Positions 1 to 7,846 of a stretch of DNA of 25,778 nt are shown here, piece by piece. The stretch spans positions 1 through 25,778 of the forward strand of contig NZ_CALDMP010000046.1 of assembly GCF_937915125.1 (NCBI RefSeq), written 5' to 3'. Each line of letters starts with the position of its first letter. Position 1 is the first letter of the stretch. A model generated the notes under the pieces. That model ran no database searches and had not been told where the DNA came from. It saw nothing but the letters and a program-made list of their open reading frames with translations. A program made the position numbers and the translations under genes. This stretch comes from an uncultured Ruminococcus sp. (GTDB lineage Bacteria; Bacillota; Clostridia; Oscillospirales; Ruminococcaceae).

Positions 1-105
1 GACAGATTCCCTTGCGGAAAAACGCAGGAATACTCGATGTATTTCAAGTTTTTCCGCAAGAGAAGATGGCGTAAAGATGCGCCGCAGATGACAGATGAGC
101 GAGTT
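1..105. repeat. Diverged relative of the 172-bp palindromic element (partial)
   Basis: A perfect 12-bp inverted repeat (CTTGCGGAAAAA at 11-22, TTTTTCCGCAAG at 49-60) encloses a core in which GAATAC, five bases and GTATT resemble the centre of the 172-bp elements found at 2409, 7662 and 19654. The following bases also loosely match the right arm of that element (ATGGCG, AAAGATGC, ATGACAGATG). As with the other copies, it lies just 3' of a minus-strand gene (stop at 123). The left end is outside the window, so the relationship is by eye only. Confidence 0.4.
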
Positions 106-122
106 TTTAGAGGTGGCAAATA

Positions 123-395
123 TTACTTTTCTTCAGAATTCTGTGCCGGCTGCACCTGTGTCTCCAGCCAGCGCAGCAAGGCGTGAAAGCCTTCTTCATC
201 CATGGGGTACTTGTGTTCCTCCTCGATCTCCGCCAGTTCCGAACAAAGACGGCTATGCCAGATCTGGACTGTCATCTCATCCCCGGGGGTGATCTTATAG
301 CTCAATGTGCCATAGCTCCCGGTGAAGTCGTTGCCAAACTGAAAATAGGAAAACTGAGGGATATCAAAAATTTCTGATGTGGGATTGATTCGCAT
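123..395 (-). CDS. Hypothetical 90-residue protein
   Basis: This small acidic protein matches no family I recognise. It has an aromatic-rich N-terminal half (motif PQFSYFQFGNDF) and a charged C-terminal half with EEEHKYPMDEEG. No signal peptide, membrane segment or metal motif is visible. The open frame extends to a GTG at 401, but AAGGAG at 405-410 lies 9 bases before the ATG at 395 and only 3 before the GTG, so I take the ATG. It follows the HAD phosphatase gene after 16 bases and is probably its operon partner. The function is unknown. Confidence 0.6.
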   Translation of the reverse strand: MRINPTSEIFDIPQFSYFQFGNDFTGSYGTLSYKITPGDEMTVQIWHSRLCSELAEIEEEHKYPMDEEGFHALLRWLETQVQPAQNSEEK

Positions 396-411
396 GATCA
401 CCTGCTCCTTT

Positions 412-1068
412 TCATTTACCGACAGCCTGTAAGATTGGGATCACCTGCTCCAGATCCGCCGCAACCCCCAGCAGCAGCGGCTGGAAGCAATCCTCCGGCA
501 CTGTGAGATCTGGTACCATAATGGGGCTGCAACCGGCGGCAAAAGCAGCCGCAATACCGTTGGGAGAATCTTCCACAGCGGCACATTCCTCCGCAGGCAG
601 TCCCAGCGCCCGGGCTGCCGTGAGATAAATATCCGGGTCGGGTTTGCCACGCTCTACCTGATCACCGCCAACTATGACGGAAAAGATGCCCGAAAGTCCT
701 GCCATAGCAAGGCGTTCTTCTGCAAGCTCCTTAGAAGTCGCCGTGGCAACTGCCACCTGGATGCCATTCTTTTCGCAGTATTGCACCAGCTTCGCCACAC
801 CTGGCTTTTGAACAATGCCATGCTCCGCAATATACTGGGACACCAGTTCCCGGCGGCGGTTACGTACTGCCAGATAGTCAAATTCTTCACCCAGCATTCG
901 TTTCAGATACGATTCCGCATAGCGCTGGCAGCAGCTGCGCACAGCAAGGGCGTACTCTGGTTTTAACGTATAACCGAACTCTGCGGCACTCTTCTGCCAG
1001 CAGGAAAAATAAATTCGTTCCGTGTCCAGCAGTACCCCGTCCATATCAAAGATCAAGCCGCGGATCAT
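412..1068 (-). CDS. HAD-superfamily hydrolase, beta-phosphoglucomutase-like phosphatase
   Basis: A cytosolic HAD subfamily I phosphohydrolase or phosphomutase of 218 residues, a normal length. Motif I is FDMDGVLLDTE, with D8 the expected nucleophile and D10 the general acid. Motif II is the VATATS region, motif III is the Lys of RGKPDPDIY, and motif IV is the acidic pair in AVEDSPNG. The helical cap between motifs I and II suits a small sugar-phosphate substrate, but the substrate cannot be read from sequence. A TTG at 1074 is in frame. The ATG at 1068 is preferred because AGAGGG lies about 8 bases upstream. The stop of the preceding dockerin gene (1071-1073) lies only 2 bases before this ATG, so translational coupling is likely. 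Confidence 0.85.
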   Translation of the reverse strand: MIRGLIFDMDGVLLDTERIYFSCWQKSAAEFGYTLKPEYALAVRSCCQRYAESYLKRMLGEEFDYLAVRNRRRELVSQYIAEHGIVQKPGVAKLVQYCEKNGIQVAVATATSKELAEERLAMAGLSGIFSVIVGGDQVERGKPDPDIYLTAARALGLPAEECAAVEDSPNGIAAAFAAGCSPIMVPDLTVPEDCFQPLLLGVAADLEQVIPILQAVGK

Positions 1069-1070
1069 AT

Positions 1071-2387
1071 TCAAAGCCCTCTGGCACGCAGCAGATACTG
1101 CCGCAGTGCAGCCAGATCAAAGCCGTTGACCACTGCGTCTCCTGTCATGTCCGCACGCTGGTATGCCTCATAGGAAAGGGTATCCTGTCCCAACAGATAA
1201 TGGCAAAGCTGTACCGCATCTGCCAGATTGATGGATTCGTCTAGAGTGACATCTCCTTTCAGTAAAGCCGGCTCCTGCGTGTCCACGGTTGTCTCTGTCT
1301 CAGTACTTTCTGTGGATATTTCTGTTGTAAGCTCTGTGATTTCCTCTGTCGTATTCGTTTCTGACGTCATAGTGGTTTCAATTGCGCTTGTGGTTTCAGT
1401 CACGGCTTCTGTTGTACTTGTCGTTTCGGTAACGATTTCCGTTGTACTTGTCGTTTCCGTCACGGTTTCGGTAGGCTGTTCCTCCGTTGTAGTTGTTGTG
1501 GTGATTGGTTCGGTACCGTTCAGATATGCCATGATCTGCTCCGACCAGTACTGTCCCATGCAGGCATAGCCATCCTCGTTAGGATGCACGCCGTCGTGCA
1601 GACCGTTTTTCATATCCACAACGCTGTTGATATCTGCAAAACGGATATTCATGCCCTCCGACTGCTTCTTCTCCACCAGAGATTTTACGGTAGCATTGTA
1701 TTCGTCCACGCAGCGTTCTACTGTCGCAATATAAGTTGCCGGATCTTCAGTATAGCTGGGAATACTATATATCCACTGATAATTGCCCAGCCAGTCATTG
1801 CGCACTTCCACGTCAATTTCGGGGATAGATGCCAGGAACAGCACATCCCCCGCATCCAGGTACAAGGCGATCTTATCCACCAGTTCCTCCAGCCGTTCCG
1901 GTGCACCCTCGCCCTTGGCATCCAGCAGATCGTTGGTGCCAATTTGCAGCAGGATCATATCCGGATCATAGACCTCCAGCATATTGCCTGTAGTTCCGTC
2001 AGAGCCACTGTACGTCTGGTCAAAAACTGTTTCCATAATACCGGAACGCCCACTCATTGCCTGAATGGCATAGCCGCTGTAGCCTGCATGTGCCGGGTCA
2101 TAGGTAATGGTCGTTCCGTTGTAATCATAAGTGGCAGTCTCTGACCAGCTGTTATTTGGGCCGACCATATCAAAATTGGTAAATCCCTGCTGCTGTAAAT
2201 TATAGCAGAGATATTTCCGATAGCCGTTGTCGTTGTTGATATAGCCATGTGTGATGGAATCTCCCATTGCCAGAATACGCACCGGCTCAGTGTCTGCCGC
2301 GGAAGACATGACAGAAGATATTCCCACACCGGAAAGCGTCACAATAGCACACAGTGCAGTGCATGCAGAGAGAATACGTCGTTTCAT
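1071..2387 (-). CDS. Secreted SGNH/GDSL esterase (CE3-like) with C-terminal dockerin
   Basis: This 438-residue extracellular esterase probably removes acetyl groups from plant cell-wall polysaccharide (family inference). Residues 1-30 form a signal peptide. The SGNH domain spans about 36-290: block I is MGDSITHGY with Ser44, block III is GTND (150-153), and the catalytic dyad is DGVHP with D265 and H268. This resembles acetylxylan esterases of family CE3. Residues about 294-372 are a Thr/Glu linker with repeated ETTSTTE units. Residues 377-436 are a dockerin with two Ca-binding repeats starting GDVTLDESINLADA and ADMTGDAVVNGFDL, which should dock the enzyme onto a cellulosomal cohesin. GAGGT precedes the ATG. 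A 172-bp element separates it from the upstream SGNH lipoprotein gene. Confidence 0.9.
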   Translation of the reverse strand: MKRRILSACTALCAIVTLSGVGISSVMSSAADTEPVRILAMGDSITHGYINNDNGYRKYLCYNLQQQGFTNFDMVGPNNSWSETATYDYNGTTITYDPAHAGYSGYAIQAMSGRSGIMETVFDQTYSGSDGTTGNMLEVYDPDMILLQIGTNDLLDAKGEGAPERLEELVDKIALYLDAGDVLFLASIPEIDVEVRNDWLGNYQWIYSIPSYTEDPATYIATVERCVDEYNATVKSLVEKKQSEGMNIRFADINSVVDMKNGLHDGVHPNEDGYACMGQYWSEQIMAYLNGTEPITTTTTTEEQPTETVTETTSTTEIVTETTSTTEAVTETTSAIETTMTSETNTTEEITELTTEISTESTETETTVDTQEPALLKGDVTLDESINLADAVQLCHYLLGQDTLSYEAYQRADMTGDAVVNGFDLAALRQYLLRARGL

Positions 2388-2408
2388 TTAAAATACCTCA
2401 TTTCTTTA

Positions 2409-2580
2409 GGCAATACCGCACAAAGATTGTGCGTCAGATGCGCCGTCAGATTTTTCGTCAGATGAAACAAAAAGCGCAGTGAATACTTTGTGTATTCACG
2501 AGCATTTTTGTGAAATATGACGGAAAATATGCAAGCATATGACGTGCAAAGCCGCCAGGCGCTCTTTGTGCGGTGTTGCC
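2409..2580 (+). repeat. 172-bp palindromic MITE-like element, copy 1
   Basis: The terminal inverted repeats are GGCAATACCGCACAAAGA and (reverse complement of the right end) GGCAACACCGCACAAAGA, 17 of 18 identical. The two arms (2409-2486 and 2492-2580) pair imperfectly along nearly their full length, closing at GTGAATAC / loop TTTGT / GTATTCAC. The left arm holds three CGTCAGAT units at 12-bp spacing. The copy directly abuts the stop codon of the SGNH lipoprotein gene at 2581. The flanks share TTA (TTTA on the left, TTAT on the right), a possible 3-bp duplication. No coding capacity was found. Confidence 0.9.
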
Positions 2581-3834
2581 TTATTTTCCTTCAAGAGAAC
2601 GGATGGTCTCCACAAGTGCTGTGGCAAGAACGGTGCCGCCCTCATCGTTGGGGTGCTGACCATAAACAGTTTTCGAGGGATCTGACGGGTCAGCCAGCAG
2701 GGATGCCGCATCAAAATAAGTCGCACCACAGTCGTAGGCGAGATTTTCCACTGTTGCGTTATACTCTGTGCGGATGGTATCCAGTTCCGGGGTAAGATCA
2801 AAGGGCGGCGAATTCCAGACAATGGTCTCCACGCCAGCTCTGGTGCAGGTATCTGCAATGATACGGACAGCTTCCTGGAGCTCTCCGGCAGTGGCATGTC
2901 CTGTTCCGCCGTAAGGTCCGCTGATGATATCATTGGTGCCGAACGCCACGGTGATCAGATCTGCTCCGGCAACTGCACGCTGCAGCCAGTCACCGCCCTG
3001 GGCACAATCTGTTGCACGGGCATAGCCAAGCCCCAGATTCCAGAGGCTGTAGTCCTCTGTACCCAGCTGATCCAGAGTCTGGGCAGCCCAGAACTGGTAG
3101 GCATTATCCGAGGTCTGGCAGCCCTGGGTGACAGAATCCCCCAGCGTGACGATACGGGTTTTTACCTCCCGGTCGCAGCCGAACAGCTGGGGCAACGGAA
3201 TTTCATTGACATAGGTAAAACCCTTGTCATCGCCCTTGTCAGCATAGGTATAGGTCATATTGGACATGCAGATCGCCGGGATATTCGTGCCATTCAGCGT
3301 CCATTCCCAGAGCAGATAGTGCCCGTCGGGTATATCCAGCTGCACCGGATCGCTCCAGAAGGTCTCGCCCGATGCCACTTCCTTTGTCTCACTGCCGGAA
3401 AATTTGACGGTTACTGTATTTGTGGGTTCCACATTGGCGTCAAATTCCGTGCCGCCGTCTGAAACGCTGGCACTTTCAATCGTATAGCTGCCGCCAGGCA
3501 TCCCAGCATAGGTCTCGCTGCCGTCGTCCCAGGTGGAGTCCACTGTGTTGGAAAAATAAAAGCAATAGTCAAATTCCCCTGCCGCCTCTACCGGGAGCCA
3601 TGCACGATAAGTCACATGCTCTGCATTTTTGATGGCAGTATTGCTTCCCGTGGCTACCACTGTATTGGAAACATAGGTATCGAACAGAACCGGCTCCCTG
3701 GACACCGAAGAAGCCTCCTCCGAAGTACCGGTGTCAGAAACAGACTCCGTGCTGCTCCCACCGCAGGCAGACAAGCCAGCCGCCATGGTCAGGAAAAGCA
3801 ACAGCGGCAAAATACGCTTTTGGAAAGATATCAT
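2581..3834 (-). CDS. SGNH/GDSL hydrolase lipoprotein
   Basis: A membrane-anchored esterase-like protein of 417 residues. The lipobox LSAC places the lipidated Cys at 24, followed by a Ser/Thr/Glu spacer to about residue 48. Residues about 55-215 form a beta-rich accessory domain I cannot name. The SGNH domain starts near 226: RIVTLGDSVTQG with Ser234, GTND at 299-302, and H394 in GQHPNDEGG. The two-domain plan recalls CE2-type esterases, but the family is unassigned. GGAGG lies 6 bases before the ATG. A promoter lies at 3906-3935. Without the 172-bp element after its stop, this gene would be about 21 bases from the dockerin esterase gene, so the pair was probably one operon. The two differ in anchoring: one to the cell membrane, one to the cellulosome. 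Confidence 0.87.
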   Translation of the reverse strand: MISFQKRILPLLLFLTMAAGLSACGGSSTESVSDTGTSEEASSVSREPVLFDTYVSNTVVATGSNTAIKNAEHVTYRAWLPVEAAGEFDYCFYFSNTVDSTWDDGSETYAGMPGGSYTIESASVSDGGTEFDANVEPTNTVTVKFSGSETKEVASGETFWSDPVQLDIPDGHYLLWEWTLNGTNIPAICMSNMTYTYADKGDDKGFTYVNEIPLPQLFGCDREVKTRIVTLGDSVTQGCQTSDNAYQFWAAQTLDQLGTEDYSLWNLGLGYARATDCAQGGDWLQRAVAGADLITVAFGTNDIISGPYGGTGHATAGELQEAVRIIADTCTRAGVETIVWNSPPFDLTPELDTIRTEYNATVENLAYDCGATYFDAASLLADPSDPSKTVYGQHPNDEGGTVLATALVETIRSLEGK

Positions 3835-3905
3835 GAAAAACCTCCGATTCAGGTCGAATTGAACCCATCCATTTTGCGAAACAGATTCTCCGATTTTCAG
3901 TTTTT

Positions 3906-3935
3906 ATTTTACCATGATACTGGTGAATTTGTCAA
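3906..3935 (-). promoter_or_regulatory. Sigma-A promoter for the SGNH lipoprotein gene
   Basis: Read on the minus strand, a consensus TTGACA (3930-3935) is followed 18 bases later by TAAAAT (3906-3911), with TGG just before the -10. It lies about 70 bases upstream of the ATG at 3834. The surrounding intergenic stretch 3835-4196 holds this promoter and the divergent one at 4086. I saw nothing else in it. Confidence 0.7.
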
Positions 3936-4085
3936 GGAGATTCCACAATCTTTTCCTTCACCTTTTCTCCATTCCTTCATGCTGTCCCGTACTTTTTAAA
4001 ATTCACCATAAACATCACGCTCATGTTAAATTTGATATTATACACAAAAATAAACCAACAGTTGAATATAGGAAGTACAAATTGC

Positions 4086-4114
4086 TTGAATTCAACTGCA
4101 AAACATGCTATAAT
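4086..4114 (+). promoter_or_regulatory. Sigma-A promoter for the XRE regulator gene
   Basis: TTGAAT (4086-4091), a 17-base spacer and a perfect TATAAT (4109-4114) with an extended-10 TGC. It leaves a leader of roughly 75 bases before the ATG at 4197. It probably drives the regulator and, by read-through, the GH44 gene, since no terminator lies between them. Confidence 0.75.
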
Positions 4115-4196
4115 AGAAAAAACGGCGCAATGATAGATGCTGCTGTACATCAGATATGCAATGTGTCCATCTCAGAAAAGGAAGTGATAAGCCTGT

Positions 4197-5048
4197 ATGG
4201 AACAATCTGAATTCGGTCTGAACCTTTCCTACTACCGCAAAAAATGCGGTCTGACCCAGGAACACCTGGCGCAGCTTCTCATGGTAACGCCTCAGGCGGT
4301 CTCCAAATGGGAAAAGGGCAGCTATCCCGACGGGGATCTTCTGCCGAAGATCGCTGCCACTTTAGATGTTTCCCTGGATGTATTATTTGGTCTGAAACCA
4401 GATGAATCCAATACAGATCTGGCAAAGAATGTCATGGAAGAGATCCAAACGCTCCCCGAAAAAGAACGGGGCGAGCGCGTCATGGAGCTTGGCTATCATA
4501 TGTTATATGGCTATCATGACAACCTCAGAACAGAGCTTGTACAATTCCCGGAACAGCTGAACAAAGAGACCTATGCCCATCTGCGAACAGACGATGCGCT
4601 TGCCATTGCACGGCTCAATCCGGATATGCAGTATTTTTGCTTTTTCCGCATTCCTGAGAAGGGCATTGACAGCTATACGAAGATCACGCCCCGTCTATTA
4701 AAGCTGTTTCAGCTTTTGTCAGACGAATCTGCCCTGCGGGTGCTCTTTTTTGCAGAACATCTTCCCCGGAATTTCGTGCTGACCAAAGAGTGTCTCTCAG
4801 AACGGCTGCATATTCCTCTGGAAAAGGTCTCGGACATTGTGGACTGTTGCGATAAGCTTGGCATCATGTGGGAACTGACCGCAGATACCGGCAGCACGCC
4901 TTTCCCAGTCTATGGCTATGTCCACACCGTTCCTCTTGCAGCGATTCTGACACTTGCCACGACCCTGACCAATTATGTGGTCAACTGCGAGCCGGATATT
5001 GATACCTGGCTTCAGGGTCCTTTCCGGAATCCACCGGAACAAAAGTAG
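4197..5048 (+). CDS. XRE-family transcriptional regulator
   Basis: A 283-residue DNA-binding regulator. Residues about 7-62 are a Cro/C1-type helix-turn-helix, with recognition-helix region VTPQAVSKWEKGSYPDGDLLP and the family ending LDVSLDVLFGL. The C-terminal part (about 140-280) is unassigned. Its section around LTKECLSERLHIPLEKVSDIVD looks like a second winged-helix-type DNA-binding fold. No signal or sugar-binding domain is recognisable. Ribosome site AAGGAAGTGA lies about 9 bases before the ATG. The GH44 gene begins 46 bases after its stop with no terminator between, so the pair is probably co-transcribed and the protein may control cell-wall-degradation genes. That target is inference. 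Confidence 0.85.
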   Translation: MEQSEFGLNLSYYRKKCGLTQEHLAQLLMVTPQAVSKWEKGSYPDGDLLPKIAATLDVSLDVLFGLKPDESNTDLAKNVMEEIQTLPEKERGERVMELGYHMLYGYHDNLRTELVQFPEQLNKETYAHLRTDDALAIARLNPDMQYFCFFRIPEKGIDSYTKITPRLLKLFQLLSDESALRVLFFAEHLPRNFVLTKECLSERLHIPLEKVSDIVDCCDKLGIMWELTADTGSTPFPVYGYVHTVPLAAILTLATTLTNYVVNCEPDIDTWLQGPFRNPPEQK

Positions 5049-5094
5049 TTTCCAAATTATCCATTTTATTTATATTTTTCAGGAGGTCATATCT

Positions 5095-7587
5095 ATGTTT
5101 CATCGTCGAGCATTCGCCAGCCTGGTGGCAGGCGTACTCACCGTTTCCTGCATCGCCCAGCTTTCTGCTGTGACAGCCGTTGAAGGCAGCTACAACATGA
5201 ATGTCACAGTCAATCTCGCCGGAGAGAAAAAGGAAATCAGCCCGTATATCTATGGTGTCAACGAGTATGGCAACGCCAACAATCTCAAGAACATCAGTGT
5301 CAACGCAGTTCGGCAGGGCGGCAACCGCTACACCGGATACAACTGGGAGACGAACTATTCCAACGCCGGTGAGGACTGGCTCCAGAGCTCTGACACCAAT
5401 ATCGGTGATATTACAGACGGTCCGGCTTATGCCGCACAGAGACTGTCGGAAAGCTGCCAGAAATACAATGTACCTTATAAAATGACAACGCTCCAGATGG
5501 CAGGATATGTTTCTGCCGACAAGAACGGCACTGTTGCTGAGAACGAGGCTGCACCTTCTGCCCGCTGGAACAAGGTGGAATTCCGCAAGAACGGAGAGCT
5601 TTCCCTGACACCGGATCTGGAAGACGGCACTGTATACATGGACGAATATGTCAACTATCTGGTACAGACGCTGGGCGATTCTACCACGGGAAATGGTATC
5701 CAGGGATACAACCTGGACAATGAGCCGGTACTCTGGAATGATACCCATCCCCTGATCCACGGAGATGAAGTCTCCAACAGTGAGCTGATCTCCAAGTCCA
5801 TCGAGCTGGCAAGCGTGGTCAAAGATATTGACCCCAATGCTGAAGTATTCGGTCCGGCATTCTGGGGTATGCTGCCCTGTATCCAGGCTGGCAACGGAAA
5901 CACCTATACCGATCCCGACTGGGCAGCTGTTCAGAATGACTACAGCTGGTACATGGACTATTATCTCAAGCAAATGGCAGATGCAGAACAGGAATACGGC
6001 AAGCGACTGCTGGATGTAGTGGATGTACACTATTATGCCCAGGACTGCTCGACAGATGAAGGACGGCTCCAGGCGGCAAGAAGCCTCTACGACCCGGACT
6101 ATAAGGAAAACAGCTGGCTCCAGCCATATTTCGGCGGATATTTCCCCTTCCTGACACGTTTGCAGGAATCCATTGACAAGTATTATCCCGGCACAAAGCT
6201 GGCGCTGACGGAATACAATCTCGCCAACATTGCTGATGAGAAAAACACTGGTAAATCCGTGGTTTCTGCCATTACACAGACAGAGACGCTGGGTGCTTTT
6301 GCAGATCAGGGCGTATATCTGGCGACCTATTGGGGCACGCTGCCGGAATGTCCTTATGTTGAGGCTGCATTCAATCTCTACACCAACTATGACGGCGAAG
6401 GCGCTGCATTCGGCGATACGCTGGTGGAAGCACAGACAGAAGATCTCTCCAAGGCTACGGCTTTTGCAGCGATCGACGGCACGGATGATTCTGAAGTGAC
6501 ACTGGTACTCTCCAACAAGAGCATGACCGACAGCGAACAGGCAACTATTTCGCTGGAAGGTGCTTCTACAGATTATCAGAGCGCTGTTGTCTATGCAATC
6601 ACACAGGAAAGCAGCGACATTAAGATCATTGACGTTCAGAATGACATTTCCGGCAACCAGGTCACAGTGGAACTGCCGCCTCTTTCCGTGGCACAGATCG
6701 TGATCTCCAACGAAAAGACAGACAAAACCATCACCGAAGAGCCGAACATCCGCACGGAAGAAGTGATCTATCAGTACAGCGATCTGGAAATTTCAGAAAA
6801 TGGTTTCCCCATGATTCCTCTGGGCGACAAGGAGCATCTGAAAGAGATCGTTATCAATACTACAGTTACTTCCAACGCCGGCTCTACTTGGTGCAGCGGC
6901 GGCGGTGCATTCTGTTTCAATAAGGTCGTACAGGAAGGTTCCAGCAGTGAAGTCTGGGGCAACAAATCCTTCGGCTATAGTCTCGGCAACGGGGATACCA
7001 TCGTTCCCTTTGATGATCAGTTCACCATTGTGGAAAATGAAAAGAGCGTGACCATCACCGGCAGCTGCAACGATACCTATTCTGAATTGCAGAACTGGTG
7101 GGTTTCTTCAGAAAATGACCCGAAGGCAGGCTCGGATATTACCGTTACATTTAACACCATCAAACTCGTCTATGAGTATGACAATGACACACCGGAAACC
7201 ACTACCACTACGCCGGCTGTTACCACTACTACAGAAGAGACAGAGACCACCACAACGGAGGCAATCACTTCTGAGGAAAACACAGACACTACATCTTCTG
7301 TAGAACCCAGCACGGAGACCAGTCAGACTTCCACAGAAGCTACCACAAGTGTTTCAAGCTCTTTGCCGAGTTCCGCTATTCTGTACGGCGATGTGACGCT
7401 GGACGGCAGAGTGGATATCACAGATGCAGTGCTTCTGAACAAGGCTGCTGCCGGACAGGTTACATTCAATGAACAGGCACAGGTAAATGCCGACTGCGAT
7501 GGAAACGGCGAACTGAGCAACAACGATGCACTTGTCCTGCTGAAATTCCTGGTGCACCTGGTGCAGAGTCTCCCGTCGGCAGAATAA
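5095..7587 (+). CDS. Cellulosomal GH44 endoglucanase with C-terminal CBM and dockerin
   Basis: This 830-residue secreted enzyme cleaves internal beta-1,4 bonds of cellulose or xyloglucan-type glucans (family knowledge). Residues 1-28 are the signal peptide. The GH44 catalytic region runs about 35-540, with the acid/base Glu at E210 (YNLDNEP) and the nucleophile at E373 (ALTEYN). Residues about 556-696 form a beta-rich module that could be a CBM of the type found in R. flavefaciens GH44 enzymes (CBM76 is my guess). Residues 698-760 are a Thr/Ser/Glu linker. The dockerin (about 764-822) has repeats GDVTLDGRVDITDA and ADCDGNGELSNNDA. The frame is open from 4975, but AGGAGG at 5081-5086, 8 bases before the ATG at 5095, fixes the start. 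Confidence 0.93.
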   Translation: MFHRRAFASLVAGVLTVSCIAQLSAVTAVEGSYNMNVTVNLAGEKKEISPYIYGVNEYGNANNLKNISVNAVRQGGNRYTGYNWETNYSNAGEDWLQSSDTNIGDITDGPAYAAQRLSESCQKYNVPYKMTTLQMAGYVSADKNGTVAENEAAPSARWNKVEFRKNGELSLTPDLEDGTVYMDEYVNYLVQTLGDSTTGNGIQGYNLDNEPVLWNDTHPLIHGDEVSNSELISKSIELASVVKDIDPNAEVFGPAFWGMLPCIQAGNGNTYTDPDWAAVQNDYSWYMDYYLKQMADAEQEYGKRLLDVVDVHYYAQDCSTDEGRLQAARSLYDPDYKENSWLQPYFGGYFPFLTRLQESIDKYYPGTKLALTEYNLANIADEKNTGKSVVSAITQTETLGAFADQGVYLATYWGTLPECPYVEAAFNLYTNYDGEGAAFGDTLVEAQTEDLSKATAFAAIDGTDDSEVTLVLSNKSMTDSEQATISLEGASTDYQSAVVYAITQESSDIKIIDVQNDISGNQVTVELPPLSVAQIVISNEKTDKTITEEPNIRTEEVIYQYSDLEISENGFPMIPLGDKEHLKEIVINTTVTSNAGSTWCSGGGAFCFNKVVQEGSSSEVWGNKSFGYSLGNGDTIVPFDDQFTIVENEKSVTITGSCNDTYSELQNWWVSSENDPKAGSDITVTFNTIKLVYEYDNDTPETTTTTPAVTTTTEETETTTTEAITSEENTDTTSSVEPSTETSQTSTEATTSVSSSLPSSAILYGDVTLDGRVDITDAVLLNKAAAGQVTFNEQAQVNADCDGNGELSNNDALVLLKFLVHLVQSLPSAE

Positions 7588-7624
7588 TCCTCTGACAATT
7601 TCACACATTTCTTCATAAACGCAG

Positions 7625-7652
7625 AAAAACCATCCCAATCGGGGTGGTTTTT
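7625..7652. terminator. Intrinsic terminator, probably bidirectional
   Basis: A 12-bp stem (AAAAACCATCCC with GGGGTGGTTTTT, including one G-U pair) closes a 4-base loop and carries A and T runs on both sides, so it can end GH44 transcripts and minus-strand topoisomerase transcripts. The second 172-bp element now separates it from the topoisomerase stop codon. Confidence 0.88.
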
Positions 7653-7661
7653 CCGTTTATG

Positions 7662-7833
7662 GGCAATACCGCACAAAGATTGTGCGTCAGATGCGCCGTC
7701 AGATTTTTCGTCAGATGAAACAAAAAGCGCAGTGAATACTTTGTGTATTCACGAGCATTTTTGTGAAATATGACGGAAAATATGCAAGCATATGACGTGC
7801 AAAGCCGCTAGGCGCTCTTTGTGCGGTGTTGCC
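7662..7833 (+). repeat. 172-bp palindromic MITE-like element, copy 2
   Basis: Essentially identical to copy 1; the only difference I found is one base in the right arm (GCCGCT for GCCGCC). Same terminal inverted repeats, same central GTGAATAC hairpin, same orientation. TATG directly precedes and follows it, which suggests a 4-bp target duplication. It lies 13 bases 3' of the topoisomerase A stop (minus strand) and 9 bases past the GH44 terminator. Confidence 0.93.
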
Positions 7834-7846
7834 TATGGTATTCATT

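Noticed and set aside
1228..1569. A Val/Ser-rich plus-strand frame
   Set aside because: It is the antisense of the Thr/Glu linker repeats of the dockerin esterase.
2424..2466. Short tandem repeats considered as a CRISPR array
   Set aside because: The units are only 8 bases with 4-base gaps, lie within the mobile-looking element, and no cas genes are present.
2409..2580. The 172-bp element considered as a riboswitch or other leader RNA
   Set aside because: It occurs unchanged in both orientations near unrelated genes with flanking duplications, which fits a mobile repeat better than a regulatory leader.
4981..6030. A 349-residue minus-strand reading frame opposite GH44
   Set aside because: The plus strand has the catalytic NEP and TEY motifs, a signal peptide and an ideal ribosome site.
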